From Laburnicola sp. R22_1 (taxonomy: Eukaryota; Ascomycota; Dothideomycetes; Pleosporales; Didymosphaeriaceae), in assembly GCA_014281115.1 (NCBI GenBank), contig JACONQ010000005.1, forward strand, positions 2,542,001-2,606,000: 64,000 bases of DNA, in the 5' to 3' direction. The position numbers were made by a program, and so were the translations under genes. Below are positions 49,417-60,639 of the stretch, piece by piece; position 1 is the stretch's first letter, and every line of letters begins with the position of its first letter. Under the pieces are notes generated by a model. That model worked only from the letters and a program-made list of their open reading frames with translations, was not told the origin of the DNA and did not search any database.

Positions 49417-50445
49417 TATTTATTCTATAATTATATTAGTATATAATATAATAAGATAAAGAGTAAAATTATAAACCTTATTACACTTAGAAGTTCTATC
49501 CTTATAAGTAGCGCAGTTAATTGCCTTTTTATAATAATATTACTTTATCTTATACTATATATTAGTCTAAGTACGCTTTTAGTAAAGTAATAGGTAGATT
49601 TATAAATATTGCTATTATTGTAAATATATAGGTTTTGAGCATAGGGCTTAAATAAGCTAAGAAGTAATTAGTTAATAGAAAGCGCTATAAGAATAACTAC
49701 ACATACTTAATGCGGTTTATAAGCCTCTTAGTAGCCTTATAGACGCGTTTCTTATTCTTATTAGAATTACTATTATAGAGGATAACCTAAGTAGTTATAA
49801 GGCAGTTAAGCTTAGCGTTAAAGTTAATAGAGCACTATATTATCTTAGTTAGCAGTATAATACCACCTAATATAGGTATATATTACTATTAGATAATATT
49901 TATTCTAAAGTAAGTAATCTTTATACCTAAATAGCTGCACTCTATTAATTTAGATTAATATAATAAGCTCTATATCTAGAAAATAATAAGTGTGTAGAAG
50001 ATTTCTTTTATAAATAAGTTTAATGCAATAAACGCATAGATTTACGCTAGTAGATTAGTTATAAGCTAACTTTGCCTACTATATAGTAAGCGTTTTCTTA
50101 AGGGCTATTATACTATAGAAAGGGACGTTAGGATATATTAGAATAATAAAAGTAGAATAGTATATACTAAATTAACTAGTAAAGGTGTAAGAAATAAGAG
50201 TAGTGCAAAGGTAGGCAAAAACTAAAATAATTATACTAAGTCTTGCTTAATGACACCTTTAGCTCCTAAATTAGTTAGGTGCCCTAAAGCACCTTAATAG
50301 TGTAATAGCGCCTAATATAATAATAATTATTGCTATACAGTTATAAGACTAGCAATTATTTATTTTTTAAGTAGAGATAATAGGATATTATATGTTGTAA
50401 TCTCCTAGAGCAACCTAGGTTAGGTTAATCCTAGAAGGGGGATAC

Positions 50446-50636
50446 TATAAGGCCTTCTTATTGCTTAACTAGCCTAATAGAGCTTTGTGCCTCCTTTAGG
50501 CCTAGTGGGGGTTTAGATAAAAAAAACCCTTTACTTTAGATAAGAGCGAGTAGTAATTTGTCTTATTACTACTTACCTCCTAGTATTATCCTATTCTGCC
50601 TTATTAACTATTAGGTGTCCTAGTGGCGCCCGTACA
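50446..50636 (+). repeat. Gypsy-2 3' LTR
   Basis: 191 bp, preceded by a purine run (AGAAGGGGGAT) that fits a polypurine tract, and followed by ATAAT. Confidence 0.85.
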
Positions 50637-53600
50637 ATAATCTCTAAGACTATTCTACTATATTTCTTAGGATCTATTTAACTTTCTAGTAGAATAGCTT
50701 AAAGAGCTATAGAGCTTAATTATTAAGGAAGAATTTAGCAAAAAGATTTATAATAACAACCTTATATTAGAATCTTTACTAGAGATTATATAAGTAATAA
50801 CTAAGCTTAACTAATAGGTAAAAATAAATATAAGCTTAGAATTGTTATAATCTATTAGGATAATAATACTACTACTCTTCCCAAAAGGGGAAAATTAGCC
50901 TATAAGGACTATATAGACAAATAAGAAATTAAGATTAGCTATACTCTATTATATACGCACAAACTAAATAAAGCACCTAAATAAGTAAAGTAAAAGATTA
51001 TTACTAAGGCTATAAAAATAAGGAAAGTATAAATCTACTATCTAAAATATAGTCTAAAATTATAAGTGCAGTTGCTTACCTCTATAGTAAGAGCCTAATC
51101 GCTCTATATACTTTTTAAGTACTAGATAAAGTGCTTAAAAATTAGTTTAGGTAGTATTTCTATTAGTATAAGTCTACTTAAATATAAGTATAGATAGCTA
51201 ATCTTTATTCTAATTAGAGTGGAATTTACGCCTATAGCTGCTAAGCATATCCTTTAAAAAGAAATTAAGTAGTAGGATAGAATAAATAAGAATTTAAAGT
51301 AAATCCTAGGAAATATATTAAATACCTTGTTAGTTATAGAGTATTAAATCTCTATAGAATATAGATTCTAGTGCTTAATTAGATAATTACTACGCGCAAT
51401 ACTATATTTAATAAGATATTATTTTATAAGGGCAAAGCTAATTAAGGCATATCCTATAAAAAAGTAGTAAAAATTATTAAAGTCCTATATAAGAGGAAGA
51501 TTAATTATTTAAGAGAAGAATTTATAAATATTCTTAATCTTCTTACTATATTAAATAAGTAAGCAAGTACTAAGCAAATAGAGAATAGTGCTCCTATCTA
51601 GTAATCTAAAAGTATAGCTAGCTAGGCTAGTAATTAAGTAGCTAAAAATTTATATAGTTTAAAGCAAGTATATAGGGCTTGCAACTCCTAAACAGATACT
51701 AGAGCTAGATAATCTAGGGTATAATTAGTTAAGAAATTATAGGAAGACTAATAACTACTAGAGTGTACACTAATTTAGATAAGCTAGCCTATTAAATTCT
51801 AGAAAGCATTCTCTCTAAAGTGTAGAGCTTAAGAACTTTATAGCTGCCTTTTAATCTAGTCCTAAGAGCTTAACTACACTAAAGAAAGTAGATAACCTAC
51901 TAGTAAGCTAAAGGCAAAATCAAGATTAAGTATTTATAAAATTAAGTAGAAGACTCTAAAGTAATAATATAGATATATATATTTAGGACTATTTATCTTT
52001 TTAAAAATAAAAAGATTATAATTAATATAATACTACTACTAATTAGCTAGGGGATAGATTAGGTGTATATACACTAATTACTAGATATATAATAAAAGAT
52101 CTTGAAGATAATCTTCTATATATATATATATATATATTCTAGAAGTATAGGAGCCTAGGATAAGGACTAAAAGTACACTATAATAAATTCTATAGTTATT
52201 ATAGTAATGCTTAAAAAGATGCTAAAGGTATTACTTTTTACTTATCTATATAGAAATAAACTGCTAAAGCCGCCTACCTTATAGAAATATCTTACTAATT
52301 ATCTACTTAGAAAGCTCTTTAAGTAAGCCTTCTATATTAAGATTACTATACTTAAGAAGAAAGGAACCTAGATAGTAATTAATTAAGTATAAGCTGCTAG
52401 ACAACTACTTCTATTAAAGTAGGTTTAGACCTATAAGTTTAATTAGAATAGGTACTTTCTAAAGTATAAGGCTTAAATTATTATAAGAGGTAATTTCTAG
52501 ATTAAGAACTTGTTATAGTTAACCTACACAGCAATACTTGCAATATAGTTATTTAGAACTATAATAGTAATTATAGCAGAATATAATCTAGAGATTATTT
52601 AATATAATATAGTAGGAGCGTTTTTAAACATTTATAGTATAGCTAATAATCTAGTTATCTATAAGCTTCTAGATAGGTTTAAGTAATATAGTAAGTGTGT
52701 ATCCTTTAATTAAGCTCTATATAGATTAAGAGGCTTGGCACTATTCTAGTATAAAGAGTTCTTAGAATCGCTAAGATCTATAGAACTTACTACCTTAGAA
52801 AAAGAATCTTATTTATTTATAAGCAAAGATCGCAAAACCTTAGTACTTTTCTATATTAATAATATACTTCTAATCTTTAACAAAGCTTATAAAGTAGAGG
52901 TATAGAAGCTCTAGAGCTATATTAAAGCGAAATATAATATTAAAAACTATAGACTAGTTAAATAGTTTCTAGGCGTTTAAGTAATCCAAAATTATAAGAA
53001 TAAAACAATTACGCTTATTTATAATACTTATATTAATAAGATTACAAAGACGTTTAATCTTAAAGATAGTAGAAGCTTTCCTATAACGCCTCTTCTATTA
53101 GAAGAGCTTGTAAAGAATATAGGAGAAGCGACTAAGTAGAAGATTAAAAGCTACTAGAAATGTATTAAATTAATACTATATAGAGTAATTATGCTTAGGC
53201 CTAATATTGCGTTTGCTATTTTAAAGCTCTTACACTTTCTAATAAATCTAAGTAGGTAATATTTTGCTATAGTTAACTAAGTAATTATATATCTTTAGAG
53301 AACGCGCTAGCAATCTATTTAGTATAGCTAATATAATAAACCTAGTTTTATAATTTATAGCAATGCTTTATTTATAGATAATTTAGAAACTTAGAGATTA
53401 TCTTATAGATATATAGTTATATCCTATAATAGAGTAATATTTTAGAAGGCTACTTATTAGAGCATAGTTATAACTTCTACTACTAAAGCTAAGCTACTTG
53501 CACTTAAGTATGTAAGTAAAAAGTAATAGTACTAAAGTAGTTCTTTAAGGAACTTAAGCTTAATTTAGGATATATATAGAATTTTTTTATAATAATAAAT

Positions 53601-54063
53601 AAATAATTAGACTAGTAATTAGAAAGGATAATTATATTAACACTTATCTGCGCTATATTAATATCTAGAATATATAGCTATATTAAGAATATATAAAAGG
53701 ATTATTTAAGATTACCTACTTAAAAATACGTAATATACTAGCAGATAGGCTTATAAAAGCGCTTACTTAATAGTAGTTTACTCGCTTTAAAAAGCTTTTA
53801 AATTTTAAGGATATAAGTAAAATTATTATAAAGGAAGTATAAGTTATAAACTAATTATAAATTTAAACTCTATAGAGCTGCTATCTATTTAGTAGACCTA
53901 GGTAAACAAGATTCTAATATAAGACTAAACAAACGCAGACTAATACCTATTATATATAATTTAAGAAAATCTAAATAATTACTTCTTTGAAAGAAGATTA
54001 AATAACTTCTTAAGAAGCTTATACTAGTTTCTAATTATAGTAGTTTAATAAGTCGCTAAGATA
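50637..54063 (+). pseudogene. Copia-1 relic: integrase to RNase H
   Basis: Continues the Copia frame after Gypsy-2. RT is clear at about 52,330-53,260: the family's LYGLRQAP-like motif reads LYRLRGLAL, and the YVDD box at 52,852-52,863 reads YINN, so both catalytic Asp are Asn. RNase H follows at about 53,320-53,530 (ITSTTKAKLLAL for the usual S-T-E-A-E-Y-x-A-L). Most stops are TAG/TAA. The 3' LTR was not recognised. Mariner-2 lies at its right edge. Confidence 0.7.
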
Positions 54064-54515
54064 CAGTAGGATAACACAAAAAAAGCGCCTAGTAAAAAGA
54101 TATCTTTTTAAAGGTTATATAACTAAGTGAGTTTTAATACTATGTAAATAAAAAGTATACGGTTTTAAGTAGGGGATATAGAAGATTAAGATTAAGTACT
54201 AGGTACGTGCTTACTAAGCAGGGTCCTTAAGGTATCTATCTCTAAACTTAGTGTTTTTAAAAAGGCAATTTTTAAGGCGTTATGACTTTTTTATTTAGTA
54301 TGCTACTAGGCTAATGATTTTACTAGCTATTCTAGGCCTAGTGTAGATTACGTAAGCAAAATTTCGGAGTACTTATGTAACTTAATTAAGAAATTATTTA
54401 AGGTTAAAAAATTACGTGATTTTAAAAGTTAATTAAATCACGTGATTTATTACTAAGATTATAGTATAATATAATATCTTTTGTCTAGTAAATTTTCTCT
54501 TTTGTATTTCCTCGA

Positions 54516-55869
54516 ATGGAGCCAAAATTGTCAAAACTCGAAAGTCAAGTTTTTTTACTTAAAAAAGCAAATAGTTCTAATTCTACTATTGCTACTACTC
54601 TTAATAAGCCTCTACAATCTATTAAAACTGCTATTAGACGTATTAATAAGAAAAATAAGGGAGATAACTTATTAAAAGGGGTAAAACAAGGGAGAGTAAC
54701 TAAGGTTACTTCTAAAGAGAAAAGAGTTATTAATAGGAATTTAACTAAAAGCCCTAAGAAGACAAATAAGAGGCTATTAGAAGAGAATAGTTTTGGCTTT
54801 ACTAAGAGGACGTTACAGAGAGTTTTAAAAGGAGAAGACTATTCTTTTAATGTCTCTAAGAAAAAGGCCTATTTAACTAAAGAAAGAGCTAAAAGAAGAG
54901 AATTCTGGGCTAAAGAGATAGTTAAGAAGCTAGAAAATATTAACTTTGCTAAATTTATATTTTCTGACGAGTCTACTATCCAAAGGGGGCATGGTAATAG
55001 GCAAGAATATATAAGAAAAAGGGGAAAATCGAAAATTGGGCCTAAACAGCGCAAAGATCGAACAACTAGTAAGTTATTAATTTCTTTTAAATTCTAGAAT
55101 TATAGAGCCCTTGTTTCTCTATAATTAGGCCATTTTACTTTTTTTATATCTTTTTTTTTGAGCTAGTACTAATTCTCTGAAAGCGCGAGATATTTCTATC
55201 TTAGTCTGGGGCTGTATTTGGATAGGAGGACGTTCTAAACTAGTGTTTTTAAGGGACCCTATTAAAACTAGGACCTTTAATAACACTATATATATATAGG
55301 AGTGTTTAAATCCTATCTTAAAACCTCTTTTAAAATGAGGTAAGTAAAGTGCCCCTTTTCTTCTTTTTTCTTTTTTCTTTTAATATATAATATATATATA
55401 TTTTATTTTTATAATATTATTTTTATAATATTATTTTTTATAATATTATTTTTTATAATATTATTTTTATAATATTATTTTTATAATATTATTTTTTATA
55501 ATATTATTATTTTTATACTAATCGTAACTAGGCTGGAAATTTCAACAGGATAATTCGAAGATCCACGGAACTCCACAGGTGAAAAGGTGGTTTTCTAGGA
55601 ATAAAGTCTTTGTTTTTGGGCATCTACTCTATTTACCAGACTTAAATCCTATAGGAAATGTTTGGAGTCTATTAAAAGATAGGCTAGGAAAAAGAAATAG
55701 GGCTTCTTTAGGCTTTGACACTAGTAAATCTAGTGTAGTAGCCTTTAAAAGAACTATACAAGAGGAGTGAAATTTAATTCCACAGGAGGCTATAGATAAT
55801 TGTATACTATCTTTGCCTAAGCGTTATAATGACGTTATAGAGGCTAAAGGATAGTATACTAAGTACTAG
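54516..55869 (+). pseudogene. mariner-2 transposase, nearly intact, catalytic Glu lost
   Basis: Exons 54,516-55,068, 55,184-55,339 and 55,532-55,869; exons 2 and 3 have exactly the lengths of those in mariner-1. The first exon is open for 193 codons from the start, including its run into intron 1. Asp in IFSDES and Asp in QQDNSKIH are present, but the third catalytic residue reads Gly (NPIGNVW instead of PIENVW), an A-to-G change that RIP does not make. In-frame stops occur near 55,299 (TAG), 55,336 (TGA), 55,768 (TGA) and 55,852 (TAG). The N-terminal helix-turn-helix matches mariner-1. Confidence 0.88.
55395..55515. repeat. ~15-bp tandem repeat inside mariner-2 intron 2
   Basis: ATAATATTATTTTT-like unit repeated about seven times. 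It lengthens intron 2 to 192 bp, against 121 bp in mariner-1. Confidence 0.85.
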
Positions 55870-56266
55870 TTATATATTATTTACTAGTTCTATCTAATTG
55901 TTTAATTATAATTAAGTTTTATTTTTTTCCTTATAATTAATATTTCTATGAATAAACCTATAATAATAATTAGGTTATTTAGTCCTTATAGACTAAACTA
56001 TAATATATATAAGTTATAGAATTATATCTACGTAGAAAAAAAAGTAATATAGGGTCAAAGTTTTGAGAAAAAATTCTCTTAACTTTACTAAGATACCTCT
56101 AGTTAGCTCTGATTACTAAGCTCTTACTAACCGTTTATACTAAATCTCCTAAACCGTCTCCTTAAAACGGTATACTTTTTATTTACATAGTATTAAAACT
56201 CACCTAGTTATATAACTTTTAAAAAGGTATCTTTTAACTAGGCGCTTTTTTTGTATCACCCTACTG

Positions 56267-56782
56267 TATTATAAGTAGCTATATAACGCTTAAGGCTATA
56301 CTATCCTAGATTAGTCTAGCTTTAGTAGGGAGCGCTCTTTAGATCTAACAGCTTCTTTATTATTATATAGAGAGAAGATTCTTTTAGTAGACCTATATCA
56401 GTATTATTATTAAGGTTAGTCTGTATAGGCTATAATTAAGACTACTTAATAAATAGTGCAGCATTTATAAATAGATTATTAGCTAAATTAGAGCTAGTAG
56501 CTAGAGCGTCTAAATAATTAGTACTATATTAGGAAGATTTCTATAGTAGGTATAAGAGGACTTATAAGCAGCTTAAAGGTTATATTTACTACTCTAATAA
56601 GTAAAACTAGTAGTTCTAAAGCAATTAAAAGGGCTAAGGGATTAATTACTAAGCAATAAAGCGCGCTAACTTCTATAATCCTAATAATTTATACTATATA
56701 ATCTAAATAGCCCTACTAGATTCTATAGCTTTAGAGTAGGAAATTAAGTCTAAAATAGTTGCTAATTATTAGATAAAGCATA
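56267..56782 (+). other. RIPed relic, left of pogo-1 copy B
   Basis: A plus-strand reading across TAA/TAG is coherent at about 56,450-56,780 (for example LELVARASKQLVLYQEDF). It continues on the far side of copy B. It looks like Gag or a similar helical protein; not identified. Confidence 0.35.
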
Positions 56783-58996
56783 ACATATTCTATTAGTAGC
56801 CCGGACAGATTAGTCCGCCGGACAGTTTTTGCCAAGACTACAACACTTTACTATAAATTATAATGTCTTAACAACACAACGCGTTATTATCTAATTAAGA
56901 AGGCAGAATAAAGCTTGCCCTTCACGTCTATTAGAATAAGTAAGTTTTAAGCCTACGACGCGCTACTGCAGTATATAATATCCCAAAGTCTACACTAAGT
57001 AATTAAATTAACAGAATTACCGCCTAAGCAAATATATAATTAGGCATGGCAAAGCTTACCGCGACTAAAGAGCAGACACTTATATAGTATATCCTTAATC
57101 TAGATTCGCGAGGATTTGCACCCTAGCTAGGTAAGGTGAAAGATATAGCCAACAAACTGCTAGCTGCGCGGCATAGAGACCCTATAGAATAATGCTAGGC
57201 TTAGCGCTTTGTAAAGCGCGTACCTAAGCTTAAAATAGCTTTTAATTAAGCGAAGGACTAATAGAGAATATAACAGAAAGACCTAGAGGTTATAAACGCG
57301 TAGTTTTAGCTAGTAGAGGACACAAAAGCCAAGTATAGAGTGTAGGATAAAGACATCTATAACTTTAATAAGATAGGCTTCTAAATAGGAGTTATTAGCT
57401 TAATACGGATTGTAACTAGTTTAGAAAGACGTTCTTAACTTATATTTATTTAGCCAGGCAACCGCGAGTGGGTTATAGTAATTTAGAGTATTTACGCTAC
57501 TAGGTATACTGCCCCACCCTTTATTATCTATAAAGGGCGAGTCTATATCTTAGTGTGGTATAAGGAGACTAGTATCCCCCACAATTGAAAGCTCTTAGTC
57601 TCTAAGATCGGCTAGACTAATAGCGAGCTTAGAGTCGCGTGGTTAAAGCACTTTAACGCGTATACAAGGCCGCGCATAGTAGGGTTATAGAGGTTACTTA
57701 TTCTCGACGGCTATAAGAGCTACTACTCCTAGGATTTTAAGGATTATTACCTAGAACAGAAGATCCTAACACTCTATATGTCAGCGTACTTATCTTATAT
57801 CCTCCAGCCGCTTAATATGGTCTGTTTCGCGCCACTAAAGCTAAAGTACTCCTAGTGCGTGCGGGACTTAGCGCGCTAACGCGTCTTTTATATTAATAAA
57901 GAGGGCTTTCTACTAGCCTTTTGTAACGCGTTTTTTAATATGTTTACACTAGAAAACTATAAGAAAGCCTTTAAGGCCTCTAGGCTTGTTTCTTTAGATG
58001 TGTTAGTAGTAGTAGATTGCCTTAATGTGCGTATTCACACTCCACCTTAGGGTACCCCACTAGATACACTATGGCAAGCCAGGACCCTAAGCAATACTCT
58101 TAAGTTTGGATCCTAGTTAAAGCTTGTACGCGACTCTTTTATTCAGTCTCTACCTAATACTAAATTAAGCTACTCACAGCTTATAAAAGGTGCTAAACTT
58201 ATACTCTACTATAGTGTACTTTAAGAGACCTGTATTAAGGAACTTAAGAAGCAAATTAAGGTTCTAACAAAGCGAAAAACGTGTAAAAGAAAGCGTATTT
58301 AGAAAGGTGGGACGCTAGGCTTTGCTTAGGAAGCTGATTTGGAAGTAGAAAGCCCTTCTATTAGGGTGAAATTGTCGAAAAGGGCGCGAGGTAGTGGTGA
58401 GGAAGAGGCAGGTCCCTTAACATAACGCCGCTGTGAAAGGTGCGGAGAGCCTAGGCACAACTTAAGGACCTGTTAGATAGATAAAGAGATAGAGAAGGAG
58501 TTAGATATTATCCTTAGCGGCTTATTTTTAGATAGTGTTAATAGTAAATTAGAGTGATTTTATTATAGGTTACTATAAGGCTAAAAATAACAGGTTAACT
58601 TTATCTTACGATAGTACGCACTTAGTGACTAAAAATTAGATAAAGTACTACTTAAGATATAGTATGCTTTACTACGAATCACAATAAGTATACTATATAT
58701 TACCTACGTATAGTATAGTAGATAATATATCGTATATTATAGAGAGTCTTGTTGTAAGTTCGTATTGCTAAGAAAGACTCCTTAGCTTTGCGCGACTGTA
58801 GCAGCCGCGCAAAGAGGCTGCACGACGTAAAAAGTAGAGTAAATAGTAACTTAGTATATTATAAGTTATAGTAGATTATTATAAGTCACTATAAAGTAAC
58901 GTTAGTGGTGTTCTATAATGAGTTATGAGGGACCTTAAAGTTGCTAAGAAAAACTATTCGGGCTACTAATCTATCCGGGCTACTAATAGAATATGT
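56783..58996 (+). mobile_element. pogo/Fot1-like element (family pogo-1, copy B)
   Basis: Termini ACATATTCTATTAGTAG in inverted orientation, TA on both sides (56,781-56,782; 58,997-58,998). 2,214 bp. Left-end sequence matches the right end of copies A and C, placing B in the opposite orientation. Confidence 0.92.
57046..58560 (+). pseudogene. pogo-1 copy B transposase relic
   Basis: Starts with ATG at 57,046 (MAKLTATKEQTLI). A DNA-binding region follows, then a DDE_1 catalytic domain and a C-terminal zinc knuckle CERCGEPRHNLRTC near 58,434-58,475. One catalytic Asp is kept (LLILDGYKS near 57,700) and the next reads Asn (ILQPLNMVCF near 57,800). A stretch of roughly 300 codons before the zinc knuckle has only a handful of stops. 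Dead cut-and-paste transposase. Confidence 0.8.
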
Positions 58997-60380
58997 TAAT
59001 ACTTAAGTTGTTTTTAAAGACTATTAGAGGGAGCACTAGTATCCGCTATTTAAAAGCCTTAATAATTAGCTACTAGCTATTTAGAATTAATATCTAAGAA
59101 GTAGCTAAGTAAGAAACTATAATTAGAACTAACTAAATAATCCTAATCCTTTTAACTAGCAATAATCTCTTTTAATAAAAGAGCAACAGACTTAGTTAAA
59201 TTAATAATGTTCTACCTTAAGAATGTTCCTAATTCTTACTTAAGCTAAGCAGCTAATACACTAAACTAACTAGTTAAGTTTAAGATGTATATAGTAAGCT
59301 TTTCTAGAAGAAAACACTATATAAGACTAAGTAAGGTAAATTAAGCACTATTCAAGGTAGCGCTAAGCTTACTTATAGTAGAAGTATTAGTATTACACTT
59401 TAAGAAGTTACTAGTCTTATTAAACATCTTTATTATATAGAGATTCTAACTAAGGTTAAGTCTATACTCTATATAGAGAGAAGTAAAATAGAAGACACTA
59501 AAATCTAGTACCTAGTATATAGTAGTAGTAACAAAATATACACTAAATAATAATAATTTTATTATTAACTTTCTTTATAGCAGTATTATTAATAGTAGTT
59601 AATAAATAGTCTACTATCTAGCATAACTAAGTTATATAATATTTCTTAACTAGTAGACTATTAGAGAGCTATAGTAAACCTACGTAGATTTACAACTATA
59701 GGAGTAGTATAGGCAATAGGACGCTTAACTATAGTTTAGTTATTATATTTGCAACCTAGTAGTAGCGTAACTATAGTTTACTATACGCATAGTGTATAAA
59801 GTCTACCTCTTATAATATTAGTAACGCCTAGTACACTAAATCTTTATCTTTAATATATAATTACTACTACTATCTTTTAAATTTAGCTCTTTATTTATTA
59901 TATCTAGTAGCGCAATAATATTCTAGTAGCCTAATTATACTACCTCTTCTATATAGGGTAGTATAGCTATAGTAAAGTTTTAAAAGTATATAGAGAATTA
60001 GCTAGGTAAAGTTAAAAATAATTCCTAAAGTTTTAGCAATTTTATATAGCAAGTAGGGTTATTAGAGGGCCTCTTAATCTTAATATCTTTAATAATACCT
60101 AGCCCTAGCTATTTAGATCCTATTAGCTAGTTTTATAATTCTAAATTCTAGAGTGCAAAGCACTCCTTTAGTACCTAAATAAAGAATTAAGTTAGGCGTT
60201 TATACTATAATAATAGAATAAAGTAAAAGTATTACTAAAGAAGCTTAAAAATAAAAACTAGTAGAGTAAAGATATAGGGCGACTACTAGATAATAAGTAG
60301 TAGTTTCTTAAGGACTATAAGAATTTAAAAGCGCAGCTATAGTATAAGAAGCTTATAGATATAGTAGTAATTATCTAAAG
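58997..60380 (+). other. RIPed relic, right of pogo-1 copy B
   Basis: Continuation of the disrupted sequence left of copy B. Protein-like plus-strand fragments (for example VKLIMFYLKNVPNSYLSQA near 59,200) occur, but no diagnostic domain. Bounded on the right by the Copia-2 LTR. Confidence 0.35.
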
Positions 60381-60578
60381 TGTTAGATAGGCTCTTACTA
60401 GTAAAAGGAAAGGAACTAAAAACGAATTACATTTAAAGATTTTATTCTCATTCTTATCTTTGTGGAAATGCTATAGAGGTATACATACTCTTATCTAAGT
60501 AGGACCGAAGTAGAATCGAGACGGTCTATTAGGCATTGTTAGGTAGCTAATGTATCTACTAATGCCTATAATCTAACA
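60381..60578 (-). repeat. Copia-2 3' LTR
   Basis: 198 bp with ends TGTTAGAT and ATCTAACA. On the minus strand it is preceded by AAAGATTTCCAG, a purine-leaning tract directly after the pol C-terminus. Confidence 0.75.
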
Positions 60579-60639
60579 CTGGAAATCTTTTCTTTCTAAA
60601 TAGCTTAGTAGTAACTATATGTGTCCATATTAACTATGT

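Larger units (their letters stand above)
41249..50636 (+). mobile_element. Gypsy-2: complete chromovirus with nested insertions
   Basis: LTRs of ~190 bp at 41,249-41,438 and 50,446-50,636, bounded by ATAAT on both sides (41,244-41,248 and 50,637-50,641). The right LTR ends ...CGTACA; expected TG starts read TA through RIP. The interior encodes gag with a zinc knuckle, protease, RT, RNase H, integrase and a chromodomain. A solo LTR (45,633-45,844) and pogo-A (47,202-49,416) are inserted within it. The ~1 kb between pogo-A and the 3' LTR holds no recognised domain. Confidence 0.9.
54064..56266 (+). mobile_element. mariner-2: Tc1/mariner (DD34E-type) transposon
   Basis: Termini CAGTAGGATAACACAAAA and CAGTAGGGTGATACAAAA (reverse complement) begin inverted repeats over 100 bp long, flanked by TA (54,062-54,063 and 56,267-56,268). 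2,203 bp. It is related to mariner-1 in termini, exon structure and protein, but is a distinct subfamily. Confidence 0.92.
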
